Counted from the stretch's first letter, positions 52,445 to 61,509 are shown. The stretch is DNA of 64,000 bases from an uncultured Spirochaetales bacterium (GCA_944388965.1 CALXKL010000003.1:124001-188000); one strand, 5' to 3'. Translations and numbers: made by a program. The notes: generated by a model from the sequence alone, not told the origin.

Positions 52445-53461
52445 ATGGCAGGCAGGGTTCTTCTCTCAGACATAGCCAGAAGCTGTTCGACGAGCATCTC
52501 GACGGCCTCGAGAGTGCTGTCGGGAGATTCGTCCCGAAGAATAGCCGAATCCACACGTGACAGGATAATCGCCGCAGCGCGCGAGATGGGATACTTCGAC
52601 GCCAAACTGAAGACCATAGGACGCTCAAACGCTCTGTCGGTGGCAGTGCTCTTCCTGTCCGACCACGAAAGCATACTCTCCCCTTTCTTCTCCCAGGTCG
52701 TCGAGGGGATCAAGGCAGAGTGCGAGGCGACGGCTTCGCACTGCATCGACCTAAGAGTCCTCAGCCTATACGACGACGGCTTCTTCAACGAGCTCGAATC
52801 CGGCTCTTTCGACTTCGCCATAATACTTGGAAGGGTTCGCAAGGACATCCTGGACAGGGTACGCCGCTCCGGATCCAGACTGATCTACGCAGGTCTGAAT
52901 GCGATAGGCGGCATGGACGAGGTGCTCTGCGATGCCAGACAGGGGATAAGCCATGCCGTCGAATACCTGCATTCGCTCGGCCACGAGAGGATAGCCTTCC
53001 TCGGACCGTGCGACCAGCATCAGGTGGAGAACGAGTTCCGCTTCGAAGGATACATGGATGGCCTTGCAAGATGCGGCATCGAATTCGACGAGTCGCTTGC
53101 ATGCGATTCCTATCTCACAAGCGATGACGGATACGCGAGAATCCGGGACCTCGTCCCGTCGGCGCATCCCAGCGCCGTCATCTGCGCCAACGACAATCTC
53201 GCGCTGGGCGCCATCAAGGGCCTTGCCGACATCGGGCTGTCGGTACCTGACGACATTTCGGTCACAGGCTACGACAACATCGACGCCGCGGCCTATCTCA
53301 ATCCGCCCCTGACCACTTTCGACGTACCCAAGAGGGAGCTGGGCCGCTTCGCCCTGCGCCTGGCGGTCGAACGTCATGAAAGCGGAAGACAATACGATGT
53401 AAGACTCAGCCTTCCCTTCACTCTCGTGGAGAGGAAGTCGACAAAGGAGGTTTCAAAGTGA
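52445..53461 (+). CDS. LacI-family transcriptional regulator
   Basis: A 338-residue regulator. The N-terminal helix-turn-helix (VLLSDIARSCSTSISTASRVLSG) and hinge are followed by a periplasmic-binding-like domain (AVLFLSDHESILSPFFSQVVEGI; HERIAFLGPCD; AVICANDNLALGAIKGL; VTGYDNIDAAAYLNPPLTT). The start at 52445 (MAGRVL) has GAGGA upstream; an ATG at 52415 adds ten residues unlike the family. The stop overlaps the next start as GTGA. It probably controls its own operon through the upstream repeats. Confidence 0.92.
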   Translation: MAGRVLLSDIARSCSTSISTASRVLSGDSSRRIAESTRDRIIAAAREMGYFDAKLKTIGRSNALSVAVLFLSDHESILSPFFSQVVEGIKAECEATASHCIDLRVLSLYDDGFFNELESGSFDFAIILGRVRKDILDRVRRSGSRLIYAGLNAIGGMDEVLCDARQGISHAVEYLHSLGHERIAFLGPCDQHQVENEFRFEGYMDGLARCGIEFDESLACDSYLTSDDGYARIRDLVPSAHPSAVICANDNLALGAIKGLADIGLSVPDDISVTGYDNIDAAAYLNPPLTTFDVPKRELGRFALRLAVERHESGRQYDVRLSLPFTLVERKSTKEVSK

Positions 53462-54309
53462 AGAGACAGCACATCTTCGTCAACTTCAAGCGATTCGACG
53501 TACCCTCGGCGATGGGCGGTGTCAACCGCACCGGCGTCCGCCACTGGGCAGGAGACATCGTCAGGCAGACGCTGCCGACACTGGAGACATACGGGCGCGA
53601 CGAGACCAGATTCGCCATGTACTTCCCCGAAGGGCAGATCTTCGATGCCGTGGACGCGCTGGGCGACGGCGACGCCCTCGAGATCGGCTGTCAGGGAGTG
53701 TACAGGAAGGATGTCGCCCCGGGCGGCAACTTCGGTGCCTTCACGACCCTCCGTCCGGCGGCTGCAGCCAGGGCCATGGGATGCACCAGCGTCATCATCG
53801 GACACTGCGAGGAGAGAAACGAGAAGAGGGACCTGCTCTCGAGTGCAGGCGTCGAGGACTTCTCATGCGTGAACCGCGTCCTCAACGAGGAGATCCTGGC
53901 CGCCCAGGCGAGAGGTCTTTCCGTGCTCTATTGCATCGGAGAGCGGGACGACGAGGTCGAGCGCTGGGACGAGGTCATCAGGACGCAGCTGACACAGGGG
54001 CTGAAGGATGTCGACCTTGCCTCAGTTGTCATCGCATACGAGCCAGTATGGTCCATCGGCCCGGGCAAGACACCTGCCGGCAAGGACTACATCACGAAAG
54101 TGGCCCGGCTGGTGAAGGACACCATCGGCGACGTTCCGGTGGTCTATGGCGGCGGACTCAAGGAGGAGAACGCCGAGATGCTCGCCTCGATCGAGGAGAT
54201 CGACGGCGGCCTCATCGCCCTCACCCGCTTCTCGGGCGAGATCGGATTCTACAGCGACGAATACCTGAACATCGTCAGGCTTTATCTCAACAGGAAGAAG
54301 GAGAACTGA
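53458..54309 (+). CDS. Triosephosphate isomerase homologue
   Basis: A 283-residue TIM-family enzyme, longer than housekeeping TIM (~250). The catalytic Glu is in AYEPVWSIGPGKTP and the electrophilic His in IIGHCEERNE; the N-terminal Asn-x-Lys appears as NFKRFD. The N-terminal 60 residues differ from true TpiA (extra NRTGVRHWAGD, TLETYGRDETRF). It starts at GTG with AAGGAGG. Lying between a LacI regulator and a LarA homologue, it may isomerise another phosphorylated keto/aldose (tetrulose-phosphate isomerases of erythritol-type pathways are TIM homologues) rather than serve glycolysis. Confidence 0.85.
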   Translation: MKRQHIFVNFKRFDVPSAMGGVNRTGVRHWAGDIVRQTLPTLETYGRDETRFAMYFPEGQIFDAVDALGDGDALEIGCQGVYRKDVAPGGNFGAFTTLRPAAAARAMGCTSVIIGHCEERNEKRDLLSSAGVEDFSCVNRVLNEEILAAQARGLSVLYCIGERDDEVERWDEVIRTQLTQGLKDVDLASVVIAYEPVWSIGPGKTPAGKDYITKVARLVKDTIGDVPVVYGGGLKEENAEMLASIEEIDGGLIALTRFSGEIGFYSDEYLNIVRLYLNRKKEN

Positions 54310-54313
54310 AGAA

Positions 54314-55759
54314 ATGAAACTGGACTTCGAATACGGACAGGGCACAGTAAGCGCACAGCTTCCGGACTACACGGACGTCTTCATCCCCGGCGTCACCGTC
54401 CCCGATCCCCCATGCATCCCGGAGGACAGGCTTGAGGAGGAGACTCTCAGAAGCCTGCGCAACCCGATCGGCATGCCGCCCCTCACCGAACTGGCGAAGA
54501 AGGGCAGCAAGGTGACGATCGTCTTCCCCGACCGCGTCAAGGGCGGCGAACAGAAGACCAGCCACAGGAAGATATCCATCAAGCTCATCCTCAAGGAGCT
54601 TTACAGCGTGGGAGTCGAGAAGAAGGACATCCTCCTGATCTGCTCCAACGGACTGCACCGCAAGAACACGGTCAAGGAGATAAGGAACGTGCTCGGCGAC
54701 GAGCTGTTCGACGAGTTCTGGCCGACACACCAGATCATCAACCACGACAGCGAGGACTGGGACCATCTGGTCGACCTGGGACGCACCGACGAAGGCGACC
54801 CGGTCATCATGAACAAGTACGTCTACGACAGCGATGTCGCTATCCTCATCGGCCATGTCCAGGGCAACCCCTACGGCGGCTATTCGGGTGGATACAAGCA
54901 CTGTGCGACTGGAATCACGCACTGGAGGAGCATCGCGAGCCACCACGTGCCATCCGTCATGCACCGCAGCGACTTCACCCCCGTCAACGGGACCTCACTG
55001 ATGAGGCAGAAGTTCAACCAGATCGGCATGCACATGGAGAAGTGCATGGGCAAGAAGTTCTTCTGCTGCGACGCCGTCCTCGATTCCAAGAGCAGGCAGA
55101 TCAGCATCTACAGCGGCTACGCAAAGGAGATGATGCCCATCTCGTGGATCGATGCCGACAAGAGGACATACGTCCACTGGGCCGAGAAGAAGTATGACAT
55201 CCTGGTGTTCGGAATGCCGCAGTTCTTCCACTATGGTGACGGCATGGGAACCAACCCGATCATGCTGATGCAGGCGCTCTCTGCGCAGGTCATCCGCCTC
55301 AAGAGGGTCATGAGCGACAAGTGCGTCATCATCTGCCAGAGCCTCTGCGACGGCTTCTTCAATGATGCGCTGTGGCCCTACACGAGGGAGATGTTCGAGC
55401 AGTTCAAGCATGACGAGATGAACATCCTGCCCGACATGGACAGGCTGGGAGAGTACTACGCAACCAACGAGGAGTACATCCGCAAGTACCGCTTCACCAA
55501 CGCCTTCCATCCCTTCCATGGCTTCAGCATGATCAGCTGCGGACACATCGCCGAGATGAACACCAGCGCCATCTACATCACCGGTGCAAAGGAACCCGGA
55601 TACGCCAGGGCGATGGGACTCAAGACCAGGGCCACCATCGAGGAGGCGCTTGAGGACGCGATGAAGAAGTACACGGGGGACAGGCCCAACATTCTTGCCC
55701 TCCCACTCACCTTCAAGACTGCAAGCGTCCACCTGTGCATGAAGGACGACAAGTCCTGA
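54314..55759 (+). CDS. LarA-family nickel-pincer racemase/epimerase
   Basis: A 481-residue member of the LarA (DUF2088) family, which uses a covalently bound nickel-pincer nucleotide to interconvert 2-hydroxy acids by hydride transfer. Visible are GLHRKNT (cofactor-side His of LarA) and GYSGGYKHCATGI with the Lys that carries the cofactor. The usual N-terminal DHTRP is altered to PDRVKGG, so substrate contacts differ from lactate racemase. It starts 5 bases after the TIM homologue with AAGGAG upstream. Cofactor-making larB/larC/larE are not in the window. Confidence 0.85.
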   Translation: MKLDFEYGQGTVSAQLPDYTDVFIPGVTVPDPPCIPEDRLEEETLRSLRNPIGMPPLTELAKKGSKVTIVFPDRVKGGEQKTSHRKISIKLILKELYSVGVEKKDILLICSNGLHRKNTVKEIRNVLGDELFDEFWPTHQIINHDSEDWDHLVDLGRTDEGDPVIMNKYVYDSDVAILIGHVQGNPYGGYSGGYKHCATGITHWRSIASHHVPSVMHRSDFTPVNGTSLMRQKFNQIGMHMEKCMGKKFFCCDAVLDSKSRQISIYSGYAKEMMPISWIDADKRTYVHWAEKKYDILVFGMPQFFHYGDGMGTNPIMLMQALSAQVIRLKRVMSDKCVIICQSLCDGFFNDALWPYTREMFEQFKHDEMNILPDMDRLGEYYATNEEYIRKYRFTNAFHPFHGFSMISCGHIAEMNTSAIYITGAKEPGYARAMGLKTRATIEEALEDAMKKYTGDRPNILALPLTFKTASVHLCMKDDKS

Positions 55760-55776
55760 TGGCAGTCTCTTTGTAG

Positions 55777-55815
55777 TCACGACACCCGGTCGTCGTCACG
55801 GCCGGGTGTTGTCTT
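55777..55815 (+). terminator. Hairpin after larA-like gene
   Basis: ACGACACCCGG pairs with CCGGGTGTTGT across a 12-base loop, followed by CTTGT. The T run is weak. Confidence 0.6.
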
Positions 55816-55859
55816 GTATCAAGGGTGTTGTTAGCTTTTGATGAAGGAGGAGCAATGTC

Positions 55860-56414
55860 ATGGCCGACTTCACGCGCAAGGCGATAATCGAGACATACAT
55901 CTCGATGATCGAGAGAATGCCTGCAAGCCAGGTGACCGTCAGCGCCCTGGTCAAGGAGTGCGGGATAAACAGGAACACGTTCTACTATCATTTCAGAGAC
56001 ATCCCGGATCTTCTCGAGACCATTGCAGAGACCGATGCGGACAGCATCATCTCCTCTTCAGATCCAGCGGACACGCTGGAGGACTGTCTCGAGCGTGCCA
56101 TAGACTTCGCCCTGCTCAGACGCAAGGCGGTGATGAACATCTATTCATCGTCTTCACGGAACATCTTCGAGGTGTCGCTGTGGAGAGTCGTCGAGAGTGT
56201 CGTCAGACGCTATCTTGAGAGACGATACGGCGATGACATCCCATCCGACAGGCGCGAAGCGGTCGTGAGATATCTCAAGTGTGTGCTCTTCGGACTGGTA
56301 TCCGGCTGGCTTGAAAGCGGCATGGACAAGGATATACTCGGCCAGCTGAAAAGCATAGCGAACCTGAAGCACGGCAGTCTTGACGACATGATGCAGACAG
56401 CGTTCGACAGATGA
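55860..56414 (+). CDS. TetR-family transcriptional regulator
   Basis: A 184-residue regulator with N-terminal helix-turn-helix (QVTVSALVKECGINRNTFYYHF) and an all-helical ligand domain ending in an FGLVSGWLESGMD segment common in DhaS-like regulators. AGGAGG is upstream. It lies 93 bases before oleate hydratase in the same direction and is the likely regulator of it. Confidence 0.9.
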   Translation: MADFTRKAIIETYISMIERMPASQVTVSALVKECGINRNTFYYHFRDIPDLLETIAETDADSIISSSDPADTLEDCLERAIDFALLRRKAVMNIYSSSSRNIFEVSLWRVVESVVRRYLERRYGDDIPSDRREAVVRYLKCVLFGLVSGWLESGMDKDILGQLKSIANLKHGSLDDMMQTAFDR

Positions 56415-56423
56415 CCGGATTCC

Positions 56424-56435
56424 AGACAACTGTCT
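56424..56435. promoter_or_regulatory. Candidate TetR operator ahead of oleate hydratase
   Basis: Perfect dyad AGACA-AC-TGTCT just upstream of a TTGACC -35-like box at 56440. Confidence 0.4.
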
Positions 56436-56507
56436 ACCGTTGACCATATTCCCCTGCACTATCCTGACATTAGTCTTTGCTCATCAGAAACGATGGAGGA
56501 AAGACGA

Positions 56508-58283
56508 ATGTACTACTCAAGCGGAAACTATGAAGCCTTCGCACATCCTCGGAAACCCGAAGGCATCGAATCGAAGAGCGCCCATATCGTGGGCACGGGT
56601 CTGGCTGCACTGACTGCGGCGTGCTATCTGGTCAGGGACGGCCAGATGGCCGGAGACAGGATCCACATCTATGAGAAGGATCCCATCCCAGGTGGAGCCT
56701 GCGATGGCTGGGACTACCCTGGTCTGGGCTATGTCATGCGTGGCGGACGGGAGATGGACAACCATTTCGAGGTCATGTGGGACCTGCTGGGAAGCATACC
56801 GTCGATCGAGACGGAGGGCGTCAGCGTACTGGACGAGTACTATTGGCTCAACAAGAGGGACCCGAACTACTCGCTCTGCCGGGCTACGGTGGACAGAGGC
56901 AAGGATGCACATACAGACGGCAGATTCGGACTGTCGGACAAGGGCGCCATGCAGATCATGAGACTCTTCTTCACGCCTGACGAGGAGCTGTACGACAAGA
57001 GGATAACCGACTACTTCGACGACGAGGTGCTCAATTCCAACTTCTGGCTGTACTGGAGGACGATGTTCGCCTTTGAAAACTGGCACAGCGCTTTGGAAAT
57101 GAAACTATATATAAGACGCTTTATCCACCATGTCGGAGGATTGCCGGATTTCAGGGCCCTGCGCTTCACCAGATACAACCAGTACGAGTCCATGATACTG
57201 CCCATAATCGACTACCTCGAGAAGCATGGCGTCCAGTTCCATTACAACACGCAGGTGGTCAACGTCATCTTCGACACCTCCGATGACAGGAAACGGGCCG
57301 TAAGAATCGACCTGCTGGCCGATGGAGAATCGCACAGCGTGCTGCTTGGCGACGACGATCTGGTCTTCATGACCATCGGAGGTTGCGTCGAGAACTCCAC
57401 AATGGGAAGCCAGGAGACGAAGGCCGAATACAGGCCACAGCTGAAGGAAGGAGGCGGCTGGGACATGTGGAGGCGGATAGCGGCACAGGACCCATCGTTC
57501 GGCCATCCCGACAAGTTCTGCACCACGCCTGACGAGACGACATGGATGAGCGCCACCGTCACGACTAAGGACGAGAGAATCATCCCCTACATAAAGGCCA
57601 TCTGCAAGAGGGACCCGTTCTCTGGAGGAGTCGTCACAGGAGGAATAGTGAGCGTGAAGGACTCCGGCTGGCTGATGAGCTGGACGATCAACAGACAGCC
57701 GCAGTTCAGGGCCCAGAAGCCGGAGGAATGCGTCGTATGGGTCTATGGACTCTTCTTCGACCGCCCAGGAGACTTCGTCAAGAAACCGATGAAGGACTGC
57801 ACAGGAAAGGAGATCTGCATGGAGTGGCTGTATCATATCGGAGTGCCTCTGGACCAGATCGAGGAGCTGGCATCCACAAGTGCGAACACTGTTCCAGTCA
57901 TGATGCCCTACATAACCTCCTTCTTCATGCCCCGCTGTGCCGGCGATAGACCGGATGTGGTGCCAAATGGTGCCGTGAACTTCGCCTTTCTAGGCCAGTT
58001 CGCAGAGACTGCCAGGGACACGATCTTCACCACCGAGTATTCCATGCGTACCGGAATGGAGGCCGTCTACACTCTTCTCGACATCGACCGCGGAGTGCCC
58101 GAGGTATGGGGAAGCGTGTTCGACATAAGGGATCTGCTTAACGCGACCGTCCAGCTGAGAGACGGGAGACCGATAACGGACATGGATCTTCCATTCAAGG
58201 AGAAGATGGCTCTCCACATGGCATTGGAGAAGATCCATGGTACCGATATCGAAAAGCTTCTGAAGGAATACAAGGTCATCTGA
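56508..58283 (+). CDS. ohyA: Oleate hydratase (myosin cross-reactive antigen family)
   Basis: A 591-residue FAD enzyme that hydrates oleic and other unsaturated fatty acids to 10-hydroxy acids, detoxifying host or diet lipids. The FAD-binding HIVGTGLAALTAACYLVRDG starts near residue 25, and the following YEKDPIPGGACDGWDYPGLGYVMRGGREM is the family signature. Full length. The start at 56508 (MYYSSGNYEAF) has GGAGG 8 bases upstream. Regulation by the adjacent TetR protein is likely. Confidence 0.95.
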   Translation: MYYSSGNYEAFAHPRKPEGIESKSAHIVGTGLAALTAACYLVRDGQMAGDRIHIYEKDPIPGGACDGWDYPGLGYVMRGGREMDNHFEVMWDLLGSIPSIETEGVSVLDEYYWLNKRDPNYSLCRATVDRGKDAHTDGRFGLSDKGAMQIMRLFFTPDEELYDKRITDYFDDEVLNSNFWLYWRTMFAFENWHSALEMKLYIRRFIHHVGGLPDFRALRFTRYNQYESMILPIIDYLEKHGVQFHYNTQVVNVIFDTSDDRKRAVRIDLLADGESHSVLLGDDDLVFMTIGGCVENSTMGSQETKAEYRPQLKEGGGWDMWRRIAAQDPSFGHPDKFCTTPDETTWMSATVTTKDERIIPYIKAICKRDPFSGGVVTGGIVSVKDSGWLMSWTINRQPQFRAQKPEECVVWVYGLFFDRPGDFVKKPMKDCTGKEICMEWLYHIGVPLDQIEELASTSANTVPVMMPYITSFFMPRCAGDRPDVVPNGAVNFAFLGQFAETARDTIFTTEYSMRTGMEAVYTLLDIDRGVPEVWGSVFDIRDLLNATVQLRDGRPITDMDLPFKEKMALHMALEKIHGTDIEKLLKEYKVI

Positions 58284-58310
58284 TTCTCTCTTTCTCTTTC
58301 TCTTCCTCTT

Positions 58311-58346
58311 CGCCCGTCCTGAACTCCATATCAGGGCGGGCGTCTG
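58311..58346 (+). terminator. Hairpin terminator after oleate hydratase
   Basis: CGCCCGTCCTGA/TCAGGGCGGGCG stem with 8-base loop, then TCTGTT. Confidence 0.7.
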
Positions 58347-58381
58347 TTGCCCAAGCAGGCGGAAGCTGTCACCATGTGCCC

Positions 58382-58948
58382 ATGTTCGACTACTTCGTGT
58401 ACATGCTCGTGATGGCAATCACGCCAGGGCCCAACACCATACTGTCCATGGTCAACGCGGCCCAGGTCGGTCTGAAGAAGGGAATCTGGCTGAATGTGGG
58501 GATGCTTGCAGGCATCACGCTTGTAAGCGCCATATGCCTTGCTGCGGTCGAACTGCTGTATGCGTCCATTCCGCAGGCCGAGATCTACATGAAGGCACTC
58601 GCTTTAATCTACATGCTGTGGCTTGCATGGCGCATGCTCAGGATTGGTATGAAGGAAGTCGATGGAGACGGGACAGGATTCATTCAAGGGCTTCTATTGC
58701 AGCTTGTAAACGTAAAGGTGTACCTTCTTGCCCTTACAGGGATATCGACATACGTCATTCCATACCATGAGGACATTGCATCCGTCATAGCGATGACGGC
58801 TCTGATTCCGCTGATGTGCTTCATCTGCGGATTGGTCTGGGCATTGGGAGGAAGTCTGCTTCGGAACGTTTTCCTGCGTTACAGAAGACCGGTTTCCATC
58901 ATCTTCGCCCTGGCTCTTGTATGGTGTGCAATCAGAATCTGCATTTGA
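58382..58948 (+). CDS. LysE/RhtB-family exporter
   Basis: A 188-residue membrane protein with six hydrophobic segments and the LysE signature AITPGPNTILSMVNAAQVGLKKG near the N-terminus. It probably exports an amino acid or related metabolite. A GTG two codons upstream is an alternative start. The stop codon overlaps the tRNA-Arg -35 box. Confidence 0.88.
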   Translation: MFDYFVYMLVMAITPGPNTILSMVNAAQVGLKKGIWLNVGMLAGITLVSAICLAAVELLYASIPQAEIYMKALALIYMLWLAWRMLRIGMKEVDGDGTGFIQGLLLQLVNVKVYLLALTGISTYVIPYHEDIASVIAMTALIPLMCFICGLVWALGGSLLRNVFLRYRRPVSIIFALALVWCAIRICI

Positions 58949-58973
58949 CCAAACACGAGCATACTGGTAGATT
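58945..58973 (+). promoter_or_regulatory. Promoter of tRNA-Arg
   Basis: TTGACC (5 of 6), 17 bases, TAGATT, 34 bases before the tRNA. Confidence 0.6.
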
Positions 58974-59007
58974 ACGAACTATCAGTCCGGAAACGGCTGA
59001 TCATATT

Positions 59008-59079
59008 GCCCGCATAGCATAATGGATAGTGCGCGCCCCTCCGGAGGGTGATATGGCGGTTCGATTCCGCCTGCGGGTA
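59008..59079 (+). tRNA. tRNA-Arg (CCG)
   Basis: A 72-nt cloverleaf: acceptor GCCCGCA/TGCGGGT, D arm GCAT/GTGC, anticodon loop CTCCGGA (anticodon CCG), T arm GGCGG-TTCGATT-CCGCC. No CCA is encoded. It reads CGG codons. Confidence 0.95.
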
Positions 59080-59178
59080 GTCAGCATGTTGCATTCCTCT
59101 TGATTGCATTGATTGCCTACTTGCAAAATGAACATGCCTTCCTTGATTCTACCCATACATTTCTGTAACGTGTGAGCC

Positions 59179-59472
59179 ATGGGAAAAGCAGTCAGGAAAC
59201 TGTTCCTCTTACCCGTATACATCTACAAGTACTGTCTCTCCCCGATGCTTGGACCGGGCAAGTGCCGTTACACTCCTTCGTGCTCTTCGTATTTCGAGAC
59301 CGCAGTCCTCAGATTCGGAATCATCAAAGGCTCGATAATGGGGTTCGCAAGGCTCTTCAGATGTTCGAGATTCTTCCTCGGCGGAGTCGACGAAGTGCCT
59401 GAAAACTGGAGCTGGCAAGCGGTGAAGAACGGCTACACCATATACCGCAAGCACCATGATAAGGACACCTGA
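59179..59472 (+). CDS. yidD: YidD, membrane protein insertion efficiency factor
   Basis: A 97-residue protein with the family core YKYCLSPMLGPGKCRYTPSCSSYF (two Cys) and an amphipathic N-terminus that sits on the inner membrane. It assists YidC-dependent insertion. It is not next to rnpA/yidC as in many genomes. Confidence 0.92.
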   Translation: MGKAVRKLFLLPVYIYKYCLSPMLGPGKCRYTPSCSSYFETAVLRFGIIKGSIMGFARLFRCSRFFLGGVDEVPENWSWQAVKNGYTIYRKHHDKDT

Positions 59473-59486
59473 CTTATCTTCCCCAC

Positions 59487-59520
59487 TAAAAAAATACAGG
59501 CAGGAACATCTCCTGCCTGT
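59487..59520 (-). terminator. Bidirectional-type terminator between yidD and udk
   Basis: Perfect 10-bp stem ACAGGCAGGA/TCCTGCCTGT (59496-59505 with 59511-59520). The minus-strand transcript of galM-udk ends in TATTTTTTT. Confidence 0.9.
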
Positions 59521-59551
59521 ACAGATACTTACATTTAGTTTGTAGAGCTTA

Positions 59552-60166
59552 TCAAAGCGGTTTTGCTATTGTCTGGACATACCGTATCAGGACATCGAGC
59601 GCATTCTCGTTGTAACCGCCCTCCGGGATGACGAGATCTGCGAATTCCTTGCAGGGCTCGACGAAATTCATGTGTCCAGGACGCACGACGTTCACATACT
59701 GCTCGACAACGGATTCGACGGTCCTACCCCTTTCGTTTATATCCCTGACAAGACGCCTTACGAATCTGATGTCGGCAGGAGTGTCGACATACAGCTTCAG
59801 GTCAAGAAGATCCCTTATACGCCTGTCGTACAGCACCATGAGGCCGTCTACGATTATTATGCTCTTCGGCTCGACATGCAGCGTCTCGTCCCTTCTCCGG
59901 TGATGGACGAAGTCATACTGGGGCATCTCGATCGCCCGCCCCGCCTTCAGGTCCTCGAGGTTCGCCATCATCAGATCCATGTCAAAGGCATCTGGATGAT
60001 CGAAGTTGTATGCGGTTATGTTGTCGTTGCTGACGAACGTGGCACTCTTGTAGTAGTTGTCCTGCTCGATGCACACGCTGTCCCTGTTGGCCTCGTGTAT
60101 CTTTCGTACGACGGTGCTCTTGCCAGAGCCCGAACCTCCGGTGATTCCGATAAGCTTCACATCCAT
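59552..60166 (-). CDS. udk: Uridine kinase
   Basis: A 204-residue P-loop kinase for uridine/cytidine salvage. It has GITGGSGSGKSTVVRKI at the N-terminus, YYKSATF, NFDHPDAFD and RRLVRDINERGRT. It lies 4 bases after galM on the same strand. Confidence 0.94.
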   Translation of the reverse strand: MDVKLIGITGGSGSGKSTVVRKIHEANRDSVCIEQDNYYKSATFVSNDNITAYNFDHPDAFDMDLMMANLEDLKAGRAIEMPQYDFVHHRRRDETLHVEPKSIIIVDGLMVLYDRRIRDLLDLKLYVDTPADIRFVRRLVRDINERGRTVESVVEQYVNVVRPGHMNFVEPCKEFADLVIPEGGYNENALDVLIRYVQTIAKPL

Positions 60167-60170
60167 GGTC

Positions 60171-61154
60171 CTACATCTCCTCTACGGTATAGCTCGTCCT
60201 GCTCTTGAAGACCTGACCCGGCTCCAGTACGACACAAGGGAAGTCCTTCCTGTTTACGGCATCGGGGTACTCGCTGGTCTCGAGGGCAAGTGCGCAGAAC
60301 GGGCCGCTCTTCTCCCATAGGCAGTTGCACTGTGGATTGAACTGCCCCGTGTACAGCTGCATCGCCGGCCTGTCCGTATCAACGACGAGTCTGAGCCCGG
60401 CCGCCTCGACCTTCGCCTTCTTCACGCTTGCGAAAACGAAGCAGTGGTCATACATTCCATCCCTTCTATCTCCGACTGTATGTGGAGAGGTGAAGTCGAA
60501 ATCGGTTCCTGCAACAGATGCAACTTCGGTAGGGATGAGCGTATCATCTACCAGAACGACCTTGTCCGCCATGATCTGGACGGCATGATCCAGAATCGGT
60601 GATCCGTCACCCTTGAGATTGAAATAGCTGTGGTTGGTCGGATTCACAACACACTTTCGGTCACTGACCATTGTATAGGAGATCGTGAGTCGGTTCTTCT
60701 CCAGAAGGTAGGCAACCGTCACACTGATGTTGCCGGGGAAGCCACCTTCACCATCCCTGTGCTCGGCATTGAGGACGACGGAGTTCTCCGTCTGGAAGAT
60801 GACATTCCAGTTCTTCTGCCCCAGGTTCGCACTACCGCTGTGAAGATTGTTCGGACCGTTGTTCACTTCCAGGACGTACTCCATGCCATCCAAGGTAAAA
60901 CGGCCCTTTGCAATCCTGTTTGCATACGGAGCTACGATCTGTCCCTTGCAGGACGAATCTCCGATGTAGTCTTCCAGACTTGGAGAGGCGAACACGATGT
61001 TCCTTCTTTCGTCACCAACCGGGACCATGAAACTCTGAATTATCGCACCATACGTGAGAATGGAGACGGAGAACCCCTCCTCGTCCCCAATCGTGATTCT
61101 CTTGACCTCCTCCCCATCTGGAAGGACACCGAAAACAGACGTCTGAATAGCCAT
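60171..61154 (-). CDS. galM: Aldose 1-epimerase (mutarotase)
   Basis: A 327-residue GalM-type enzyme converting alpha- and beta-aldoses. Catalytic residues are seen in NPTNHSYFNL (His) and FCALALETSEYPDAVN (Glu), with NRIAKGRF in the substrate pocket. There is no ribosome-binding site: a TATAAT box ends 6 bases before the ATG, so the message may be leaderless. It heads a unit with udk. Confidence 0.94.
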   Translation of the reverse strand: MAIQTSVFGVLPDGEEVKRITIGDEEGFSVSILTYGAIIQSFMVPVGDERRNIVFASPSLEDYIGDSSCKGQIVAPYANRIAKGRFTLDGMEYVLEVNNGPNNLHSGSANLGQKNWNVIFQTENSVVLNAEHRDGEGGFPGNISVTVAYLLEKNRLTISYTMVSDRKCVVNPTNHSYFNLKGDGSPILDHAVQIMADKVVLVDDTLIPTEVASVAGTDFDFTSPHTVGDRRDGMYDHCFVFASVKKAKVEAAGLRLVVDTDRPAMQLYTGQFNPQCNCLWEKSGPFCALALETSEYPDAVNRKDFPCVVLEPGQVFKSRTSYTVEEM

Positions 61155-61160
61155 GAGTGG

Positions 61161-61189
61161 ATTATAACCCTAAACGATGGTGTTTTACA
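61161..61189 (-). promoter_or_regulatory. Promoter at the galM start codon
   Basis: Minus strand TGTAAA, 17 bases, TATAAT, with the -10 box only 6 bases from the ATG. Transcription would begin at or next to the start codon. Confidence 0.55.
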
Positions 61190-61449
61190 GAGATTCCATT
61201 CACTTCGATTCGGAATAATACGATTTCTCGTTGTTTATTAATATCAATATAATCATTCCTTTTAAGGAATATAAGTTCTTTATTATATTCTTTGAATCAA
61301 ATCGATCATGAGCAAAAGCGGGCAAACAAATCATCAGGACCTGGGGCCTGGATCTATCCGCTGGCAAATCCAATCAGCGAAACCCTTCTGCTGAATTCTT
61401 CAAGATGAGATGATCCGGAAGCAATATCGATGTAAAGCTCGGACAACAA
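61190..61449. other. AT-rich spacer between galM and ygeW
   Basis: No gene is supported here. It is the most AT-rich stretch of the window (61200-61320) and includes a perfect ATTCCTT-TT-AAGGAAT dyad at 61255-61270. The rest shows no open frame with a start signal. Confidence 0.6.
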
Positions 61450-61482
61450 GACTGCCAGATGCATGAGGGGCACCTGGCAGTC
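61450..61482 (-). terminator. Hairpin after ygeW
   Basis: Perfect 9-bp inverted repeat GACTGCCAG/CTGGCAGTC (61450-61458 and 61474-61482) with a 15-base loop, then CTTGTTG on the minus strand. Confidence 0.55.
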
Positions 61483-61509
61483 CGATGGGATTCAGGATTT
61501 TTCCAGAAG

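Noticed and set aside
54314-55759. Calling the LarA homologue a lactate racemase
   Set aside because: The substrate-side DHTRP motif is altered and no lactate genes or larBCE are nearby, so only the family is claimed.
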